DNA from: Cytophagales bacterium
Lineage (GTDB): Bacteria > Bacteroidota > Bacteroidia > Cytophagales > ES-bin-26
Length of the DNA stretch: 12,371 bases
Reading direction: 5' to 3'
Assembly (NCBI GenBank): GCA_014379925.1
Contig: JACMKY010000587.1
Coordinates: 1-12,371 of the forward strand
Each line of letters begins with the position of its first letter. The stretch's first letter is position 1. Under the pieces are notes generated by a model. That model searched no databases. It was not told where the DNA came from and was given only the letters and a program-made list of their open reading frames with translations. A program made the position numbers and the translations under genes. Shown piece after piece: positions 7,839-12,371 of this stretch.

Positions 7839-8247
7839 AGCGAAAAATACCAAGTCGAATCCGAAGTGCGGACCGGCGACGCATTTCGCGTCGGTACGGC
7901 ACGGTTGCGGACCGGGCCGCCCCGGATTTCGCGTCACGAATTAAATGTTCGGTTTGATAATTTCAGTATGGCTCGTCACTTCGCCCAGGTTGGTCGGCTG
8001 GACATCCGTTTCCGGGTGGTCGGGCCGGGAACCGTGCAGGCCGGTGACCGCATTGAATTGGTCGAAGCGGCCGGTACGAACACGACCATTCAGACCGCAG
8101 ATTGGATTGAACCGAAAGGCGGATGCCGATTTAGTGGCCAACCCGGTCGCCCTGCCGCACTTGCCAGATTCGCTGAAAATGCAGCCTGGCTACCAACCCA
8201 GGGCTGATCCGACACTGGTCGTCTCCGTTGGCCGTACCGAGCAATGA
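7839..8247 (+). pseudogene. MOSC-domain protein remnant (YiiM-like), frameshifted and N-terminally truncated
   Basis: Read from about 7839 in one frame, the segments VRTGDAFRVGTARL, PRISRHELNVRFDN, MARHFAQVGRLDIRFRVV and PGTVQAGDRIELVEA follow the C-terminal half of MOSC-domain proteins (family pattern: IGDxFRVGxA, PRxPCxKLGxRF, GxxGxYFRVxExGxVxxGDxIE). Near 8090-8115 the similarity jumps to the +1 frame, where NRKADADLVANPVALPHLP continues the usual tail (DRK...ALPxLPxSW) to TGA at 8245-8247. The conserved Cys of PCxKL is replaced by Arg (codon CGT, one base from TGT). A stop at 7836-7838 and the lack of an N-terminal half upstream complete the picture of a decayed gene. MOSC proteins use this Cys in sulfur/molybdenum-cofactor-related chemistry, so the remnant should be inactive. 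It is the only plus-strand coding trace and converges on the dioxygenase gene. The family call rests on remembered motifs, without a search. Confidence 0.72.
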
Positions 8248-8266
8248 TCATTGTCTCCCGAGGCGC

Positions 8267-9154
8267 TTAACGCACCATTTCGTATTCAGGCAGAACCACC
8301 CGAATGCCAATTCCGTCCGGGTCCTGAAAAGAAAAGGCCCGCTCGGTGGTGGCAACGCGCCCCGCGACGGTGGCCTCGACCCGCTTCCGTACTTCCCGGA
8401 ACCCTTCCTGATCGGGTATCACGATGGAAAATCCCAACAGTCCCGCCCGGTCCGGTGAAACGGGGCCCGCGTTCCGGCTGTGCCAGGTATTGAGCCCAAC
8501 GTGGTGGTGATACCCGCCGGCCGACACGAACAAGGCCCCCGGATAGGATTGTTGCATCACCTCGAAACCCAGCACCCCCGCGTAGAATTGCCCGGCCGCG
8601 GCCAGGTCGCTTACTTGCAGGTGCACGTGGCCGATGCGGGTCGCGGGGTGTGCGCCTTCGAAGGGTGCTGACGGATCAATTTCGGCCAGCAAGCCCGCCA
8701 CATCCACCTCCTGGGTGGTCATAGCCAACTGACCGTGTTGGAAGGGCCACCCCGAACGGGGGCGGTCAGCGTATATTTCCACCCCGTTTCCGTCGGGGTC
8801 GGACAGGTAGATGGCCTCGCTCACGCCGTGGTCGCCGAACCCGAGTCGGATACCTTGCCCGATCAGGTTCTTGAGCATCCGGGCCAGTTCGATGCGGTTG
8901 GGCACCAGGAAGGCGGAGTGGTACAACCCGGGTTGGTGCGCGTCTCTGGCACCCGCCCGCGGGTTTTCCATCAGCGAGAGCAGAGGGGGTTCCTGCCCGT
9001 TGGCGGACAGCCGGACGCGGTTGCCTTCCCGGCCAATTTCCCTCAAGCCCAGCAACCCGACGTAAAAACCGAGCGAACTCTCCAGGGAGGGTACCTGCAA
9101 CCGGATATTTTCCAGGTACGTGGCGTCGGGCAGCCGAAATTTTTGTTGATCCAT
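8267..9154 (-). CDS. Two-domain VOC-family protein, CatE-like extradiol ring-cleavage dioxygenase
   Basis: 295 residues made of two vicinal-oxygen-chelate domains (about 12-132 and 172-290) joined by a linker, similar in length and motifs to Bacillus CatE/MhqO-type catechol or hydroquinone dioxygenases. Domain 1 has GLYHSAFLVP (His79) and GVSEAIYLSDPDGNGVEIYADRPRSGW with Glu126; the last segment is a strong family signature. Domain 2 has IGHVHLQVSDL (His176), SAGGYHHHVGLNTW (216-218) and DPDGIGI. Such enzymes use Fe(II) or Mn(II) in the cytosol to open catechol- or quinol-type rings. In domain 2 the Glu usually found in the DPDGxxxE motif is Arg285, and domain 1 lacks a His at its first strand, so neither domain alone shows a full His-His-Glu set. 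It is a single gene; an AT-rich leader with stacked palindromes lies directly upstream. A generic glyoxalase/VOC function is the alternative. Confidence 0.88.
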   Translation of the reverse strand: MDQQKFRLPDATYLENIRLQVPSLESSLGFYVGLLGLREIGREGNRVRLSANGQEPPLLSLMENPRAGARDAHQPGLYHSAFLVPNRIELARMLKNLIGQGIRLGFGDHGVSEAIYLSDPDGNGVEIYADRPRSGWPFQHGQLAMTTQEVDVAGLLAEIDPSAPFEGAHPATRIGHVHLQVSDLAAAGQFYAGVLGFEVMQQSYPGALFVSAGGYHHHVGLNTWHSRNAGPVSPDRAGLLGFSIVIPDQEGFREVRKRVEATVAGRVATTERAFSFQDPDGIGIRVVLPEYEMVR

Positions 9155-9158
9155 TATT

Positions 9159-9188
9159 TGTATGTTTTTACATTAAATGTTTAAACAT
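9159..9188 (-). promoter_or_regulatory. Stacked palindromes in the AT-rich dioxygenase leader (candidate repressor operator)
   Basis: Directly upstream of the dioxygenase start (9154) sit TGTA-N6-TACA (9159-9172) and a perfect 12-bp palindrome ATGTTTAAACAT (9177-9188); a second TTGTTTAAA half-like copy follows at 9193-9201. The surrounding 60 bp is almost pure AT within an otherwise GC-rich window. Position and symmetry fit an operator for a dimeric regulator such as a MarR- or TetR-type repressor, which commonly control aromatic-ring dioxygenases. No regulator gene is in the window. Confidence 0.4.
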
Positions 9189-9465
9189 ATAATTGTTTAA
9201 AAAAATTTGTTTGGATCACTATTTCCCTCACCATTTGCCCATTTCTCCGGTGCGGGGAAAACACATTCCGAACGGAAGGTGGCTACCGGGTAGCACGGGA
9301 AACCGGCTCGAGTCCGGGCGCGGGGAGGGAAACAAGCAACCGGGCCTCACCCTGAACCCTTTTCCCCACCGGGGAAGGAATTCGAAGTGAGGCCCGGTAG
9401 TGCCCGACGCGTTGGTTTACCGAGGAATGAATGCCCGGGCAGTCAACCCGGGTAGCCGGAAGCCG
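9189..9465. other. Intergenic region rich in inverted repeats
   Basis: No gene is seen. Apart from the large element at 9339-9398 (listed separately) it contains GCTACC-G-GGTAGC (9282-9294), TTCCG-AA-CGGAA (9266-9277), and the pair TGCCCGGGCA (9432-9441) and ACCCGGGT (9446-9453), which can pair as a CCCGGG stem just 12 bp past the stop of the beta-helix protein gene. The left end is AT-rich and belongs to the dioxygenase leader. The right end probably ends transcription of the long secreted-protein gene. Confidence 0.5.
9339..9398. repeat. Nested inverted repeat, REP-like or terminator-like element
   Basis: ACCGGGCCTCAC (9339-9350) and GTGAGGCCCGGT (9387-9398) are perfect 12-bp inverted arms. 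Inside the 36-nt loop a second stem, TTCCCC-ACC-GGGGAA (9362-9376), is nested. The CCTCACCCTGAACCCTTTTCC wording with a following GGGGAAGG resembles the short dispersed intergenic palindromes (CCTCACCC...CCCTCTCC type) found in many bacterial genomes. It lies 68 bp downstream of the secreted-protein stop, so it could act as a transcription terminator or mRNA 3' stabiliser on the minus strand; no uninterrupted T-run follows. Confidence 0.6.
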
Positions 9466-12207
9466 TTACTTTTGCCGAACCATCCGCTGGCTGCCCATCG
9501 CGCGGCCATCCACCGTGAGCCGGTAGATGTACAATCCGGGAGCAAATTCTCCCGCGTTTACCGTTACGCTGCCCTGGTTTTTTGCTCCGACCGCTATCTG
9601 CTTCACCAGTTGTCCCTGCACGGAATAGATGCACACCGACGCTTGGCGCGCGCCTTCGGGCAAGGAGAAGGGAATGATGGTTTCATCCGAGAACGGGTTG
9701 GGGTAATTCTGCCGAAGTCCCGCTTCCGCGCTTGGCTCCCGGGAGGCCGGCTCGGCCGCGATCCGCGCGTTTCCCTTCAGAACCAGTCTCCACCGTTGCG
9801 CGTCGGTTCCGTTCCGTTTCCAGAGATGGACCTTGGTGCCATTGGTGCGGCCCGAGGCGTTCACGTCCAGGCGCATATCGGGGGCGTGCCTGGGCGCCAA
9901 CTCGTAGTAGCCGTCACCCGCGTCGATGAGCTTCCACCGTTGCGCATCAGTCCGGTTCTGGTGCCAGAGCTGGACCTTGGTTCCGTCGGTGCGGCCCGAG
10001 GAACTCACGTCCAGCCGACCTCCGGGAGCGCACTGCGGCGTCAGGTCGGCGTGGTCGTCCTCCTCGTCGGAGAATTGCCAGGCTTGGGCAACCCCCCAGG
10101 TCCGCTCCCAAAGCTGCACTTCCGTACCATCGCGGTTGGCCCCTCCACGGACATCCAGTCGCATACCAGGTGCGCACTTGGGCTCCAATTCGTACAACAA
10201 CCCGCTGTGAATCTCCGCTTCCGCTTCCTCCTCAACAACCACGATGGGAGCCGATGCGCGGCTGTTGGAGTACAAGGCGATGATCCCGCCGTAGGCTCCT
10301 CCTCGCCGGACCGCCGAGGCCTTGGCGAGAGTGCCTTGGGTATCAGTCACGTATTTTTGGTAATCATGGTCAAAAGAAGAGTAGGCGGAGGTAGCAAACG
10401 TCAGGGATACCCGGGAGTCGCTGCTGGTGAAGGCGACGTCGCCGGTGGGAACCTGGCCCATGGCCGGGTAAAGCAGACCGCCCAGCAGTTCCGTCTGGCC
10501 GCCCTTTTTGGTTTCGATGACGGTGTTGTGGCCTTCGGTCTTGATGCCCAGGATCCACAACTTGCCCCCGTCGTTGATAACCTTCACGTTGGCTCCTTCC
10601 GGATTGAGTTGCCGGGCCCACACTTCCTGTCCCGGGCCGAAGTAGGATTTCTCGGAACATATGTTTTCCATGAACAGCGGTCCGGCTCCCGGAAGAGTCC
10701 GGTACAGGTACTTGTGCTCGGAGGTGGTAATGTCCTTCAGCACCAGGGGTCGGCTGGAGGTATTTTCACAACCAATGAGTCCGGGCTGGGGAGAACGATC
10801 GTGCAGCTTGCCCATCGACATGTTCTCAATGATAATCGGCTCCCCCGAACCACCCTCGATGCGGAACAAGGGTTTGGGGTTGTTGGCATCCGGGAAGGCC
10901 GCCCAGGTGGGGGCAAGGGTGATGCCGAATCCGATGATTTTGCGGACGGTGCTTTTGACGACGATGGTGCCGGAGGCCAGGTAATTGCCGGGCGGGAAGT
11001 AGATCACGGGTTTGCCCGAGTTGATGGCGGCCTGGATGCCGGTCAGGTCGTTTTCCCAGTCATCCCGTTTGGCTCCGTACTGGAGTACGTTGGCCCAGTT
11101 TTCCGGCGCGTTGTCTTTGTAGTCCGGGGTGTTGCGCACCTCCAGACCCAAGGATTTCCCGGCGACACCGGAAGGACCCTGAACGGGGTGGGATACGTAT
11201 TCGGTCACGTTCATCCCCACCACGGCCGTTCCGTTGTTGGTGATGGCGGAACGGTAACCGCTCGTGACCACGTTGCGGGCAAACAGGCTGCCCCGGTTGT
11301 CGATGGCGCTCACCAACGACGAACCGCCGCTGAACTCCCCTTCCACGATGGTGATCAGGCCGAGGTTATTGGTGCTCATGATGGCGGGTACCGAGTTGGT
11401 ACTTTTCAGCTTACGGATTGACAGCACGTTGCCGTCATTTCGAATGCCGGCCGTGACCTGTTGGCTGAGCGTAAGGTGTTCGAAGGTGATGCCGTATTCG
11501 GGATGTTGCACGCGGATGCCGTAGTTGAATCCCACCACGGTCAGGTTGGAGATCAGGCAGGGGCCGGGCCATTTCCGCATCATGCTCAAACCCGTTTCGC
11601 CACCGCCCCGGATGGTCACGTTCCGGATCGCTCCCGTGTTGTTGGCCAGGTAGTCGATGCCGATGGCACCCCGGTTGCCGCTTCCCGTCTCCACGGTCAG
11701 GTTCTCCAGGTAGTTGCGGTAGGCTTCGTTGCCTTCCCCCAACCCCAGGTGATCCCGTCCACTGCCTTGACTGAACTGGTAGGAGTTCGTGCTGATGACC
11801 GCCCGGGGAGCCGCGGCGTTGGCGTATCCCGCCGCGTTGTCTTTCAGTCGGATGATGGTATTGTACTGGTTTTGACCGTAGATCCGCATTCCGCCGGTCC
11901 ACGCTCCTTGGGTATTTTTGCCATCTAAACGGTTGCTAACCAGGTAGATACCGTTGGGCAGGTAGAGGGCTTTGGTCAGATTTTCCTGGATGGCCCGCTG
12001 AATGGCGTAGGTATCATCCGTTCGGCCGTCACCCTTGGCGCCGTACTGGGTTTTTATGTTCACTACCCCGTCGTTGGGCAGGGTTTCGTCTCCGGTCAGG
12101 AAGGATTGCGCCCTTCCCTGGTGGACTGCTCCTACGGATAAAACGAGCAGAACGGCAAGGAGCTTCCGTTTTGCCATCGCTGGCAATGAGTAGCACTGTG
12201 CTTTCAT
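9466..12207 (-). CDS. Secreted beta-helix (pectate_lyase_3-like) protein with ricin-type lectin domain and T9SS type A sorting tail
   Basis: 913 residues. A signal peptide with core LLAVLLVLSVGAV ends near GRA/QS (33-34); ATG at 12177 (MAKRKLL) is an equally good start and gives a more usual signal peptide. Two pectate_lyase_3-type entries follow: NIKTQYGAKGDGRTDD...ALYLPNGIYLV (50-90) and NVLQYGAKRDDWENDLTGIQAAI...VIYFPPGNYL (373-410), each opening a right-handed beta-helix (about 47-340 and 370-645). After an acidic linker (VVVEEEAEAE, 657-666) come three ricin-B-like repeats (668-720, 721-768, 769-813; motif RLDV...GTxVxLWxxNxTDAQRW), forming one beta-trefoil sugar-binding domain. The end (831-913), QNYPNPF...TIIPFSLP...GLYIYRL, is a type IX secretion sorting domain, so the protein should be carried across the outer membrane and released or anchored. 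Likely role: polysaccharide binding or cleavage. No catalytic residues can be assigned, so it may be non-enzymatic. Single-gene unit. Confidence 0.93.
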   Translation of the reverse strand: MKAQCYSLPAMAKRKLLAVLLVLSVGAVHQGRAQSFLTGDETLPNDGVVNIKTQYGAKGDGRTDDTYAIQRAIQENLTKALYLPNGIYLVSNRLDGKNTQGAWTGGMRIYGQNQYNTIIRLKDNAAGYANAAAPRAVISTNSYQFSQGSGRDHLGLGEGNEAYRNYLENLTVETGSGNRGAIGIDYLANNTGAIRNVTIRGGGETGLSMMRKWPGPCLISNLTVVGFNYGIRVQHPEYGITFEHLTLSQQVTAGIRNDGNVLSIRKLKSTNSVPAIMSTNNLGLITIVEGEFSGGSSLVSAIDNRGSLFARNVVTSGYRSAITNNGTAVVGMNVTEYVSHPVQGPSGVAGKSLGLEVRNTPDYKDNAPENWANVLQYGAKRDDWENDLTGIQAAINSGKPVIYFPPGNYLASGTIVVKSTVRKIIGFGITLAPTWAAFPDANNPKPLFRIEGGSGEPIIIENMSMGKLHDRSPQPGLIGCENTSSRPLVLKDITTSEHKYLYRTLPGAGPLFMENICSEKSYFGPGQEVWARQLNPEGANVKVINDGGKLWILGIKTEGHNTVIETKKGGQTELLGGLLYPAMGQVPTGDVAFTSSDSRVSLTFATSAYSSFDHDYQKYVTDTQGTLAKASAVRRGGAYGGIIALYSNSRASAPIVVVEEEAEAEIHSGLLYELEPKCAPGMRLDVRGGANRDGTEVQLWERTWGVAQAWQFSDEEDDHADLTPQCAPGGRLDVSSSGRTDGTKVQLWHQNRTDAQRWKLIDAGDGYYELAPRHAPDMRLDVNASGRTNGTKVHLWKRNGTDAQRWRLVLKGNARIAAEPASREPSAEAGLRQNYPNPFSDETIIPFSLPEGARQASVCIYSVQGQLVKQIAVGAKNQGSVTVNAGEFAPGLYIYRLTVDGRAMGSQRMVRQK
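9769..10206 (-). repeat. Triplicated ricin-type subdomain within the secreted beta-helix protein
   Basis: Three tandem units of about 45-53 residues encode the beta-trefoil. Units 2 and 3 (10047-9904 and 9903-9769) are close copies, sharing SGRT(D/N)GTKV(Q/H)LW and TDAQRW at protein level and long identical stretches at DNA level. Unit 1 (10206-10048) has diverged, with WGVAQAWQF in place of TDAQRWKL. This indicates a relatively recent intragenic duplication of units 2/3. Confidence 0.8.
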
Positions 12208-12216
12208 AGTTCTTGA

Positions 12217-12332
12217 TTTAAGGTGATTGTTTATGCTTTTGCTTCAAGGTGTTTTATTGGGCACTCGGTTCAAGGTGTTTATTGGGCACTCGGTTCAAGG
12301 TGTTTACTCGGCAAATGGTTTAAGGTGGTTGG
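12217..12332. repeat. Phased TTYAAGGTG tandem repeat array (five motifs, 25-26 bp period)
   Basis: The motif TTYAAGGTG begins at 12217, 12243, 12269, 12294 and 12319, spacings of 26, 26, 25 and 25 bp. Copies 2 and 3 are nearly identical over the whole unit, including TTTATTGGGCACTCGG; copy 4 keeps TTCAAGGTGTTTA then diverges (CTCGGCAAATGG); copies 1 and 5 keep only the core, as TTTAAGGTG. The array sits 10-125 bp upstream of the secreted-protein start, where its promoter should lie. It may be a multi-site operator or a simple tandem duplication; there are no CRISPR-like spacers. Confidence 0.8.
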
Positions 12333-12350
12333 TCACGTCGCGGGCAGTCA

Positions 12351-12368
12351 TCCGGCAGTAGTGCCGGA
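12351..12368. other. Perfect 7-bp-arm hairpin at the right edge
   Basis: TCCGGCA (12351-12357), loop GTAG, TGCCGGA (12362-12368). No T-run follows in either visible direction, so it is only a candidate terminator stem, perhaps for a gene beyond the window. Confidence 0.35.
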
Positions 12369-12371
12369 AAT

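Noticed and set aside
8242..8253. Perfect 12-bp palindrome CAATGATCATTG between the converging dioxygenase gene and MOSC remnant
   Set aside because: About three such 12-mers are expected by chance in a window this size, there is no T-run, and it overlaps the remnant's stop codon; too weak to call a bidirectional terminator.
9400..11421. 673-codon plus-strand open frame opposite the secreted beta-helix protein
   Set aside because: Antisense shadow; its repeated VPELDLGSVGAARG-like segments merely mirror the ricin repeats on the other strand.
12217..12332. CRISPR array
   Set aside because: The 25-26 bp units follow each other directly without variable spacers, diverge at the ends, and there are no cas genes.

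Overview
The window looks like chromosomal DNA of a Bacteroidota bacterium, most likely a Cytophagales (Spirosoma/Larkinella-like) soil or freshwater saprotroph. The main reasons are a type IX secretion (T9SS) C-terminal sorting domain on the large secreted protein, a DUF7133/PVC-type secreted cytochrome of a kind common in Cytophagales, fairly high GC (about 55-60% in most genes), few clear Shine-Dalgarno sites, and metabolic genes aimed at sugars, sugar acids and aromatics. The genus is inference.

Every intact gene is on the minus strand, so transcription runs from right to left. From the right edge: (i) a short region with five phased TTYAAGGTG motifs at 25-26 bp spacing; (ii) a 913-residue secreted protein with two pectate-lyase-3-like beta-helix modules, a ricin-type beta-trefoil and a T9SS type A tail (9466-12207); (iii) a 311 bp intergenic region full of inverted repeats, including a 12-bp-arm hairpin with a nested hairpin (9339-9398) and stacked AT-rich palindromes just in front of the next gene; (iv) a two-domain VOC / CatE-like ring-cleavage dioxygenase (8267-9154); (v) a decayed, frameshifted MOSC-domain remnant on the plus strand (about 7839-8247), the only plus-strand coding trace; (vi) an operon of a secreted beta-propeller/HEAT/cytochrome c protein (4963-7518) and, 20 bp downstream, a Tat-exported TIM-barrel sugar isomerase/epimerase-like protein (3884-4942); (vii) an AT-richer orphan membrane protein of 470 residues (2218-3630); (viii) an operon of an SDR dehydrogenase (1306-2091) and an ACS-family MFS sugar-acid transporter (1-1232, cut by the left edge).

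A coherent but inferred reading is a carbohydrate-scavenging neighbourhood. A surface-anchored lectin/beta-helix protein binds or trims a polysaccharide. A periplasmic or outer-membrane cytochrome and a periplasmic sugar isomerase-like protein oxidise or rearrange released sugars. An inner-membrane MFS carrier imports a sugar acid, which a cytosolic SDR oxidises or reduces. The dioxygenase points to a separate role in aromatic (quinol/catechol) degradation or detoxification.

I found no tRNA, rRNA, CRISPR array, transposase or integrase, and no clear defence or mobile system. The most unusual items are the phased motif array at the right edge, the unrecognised low-GC membrane protein, the cytochrome-isomerase pair and the MOSC pseudogene.
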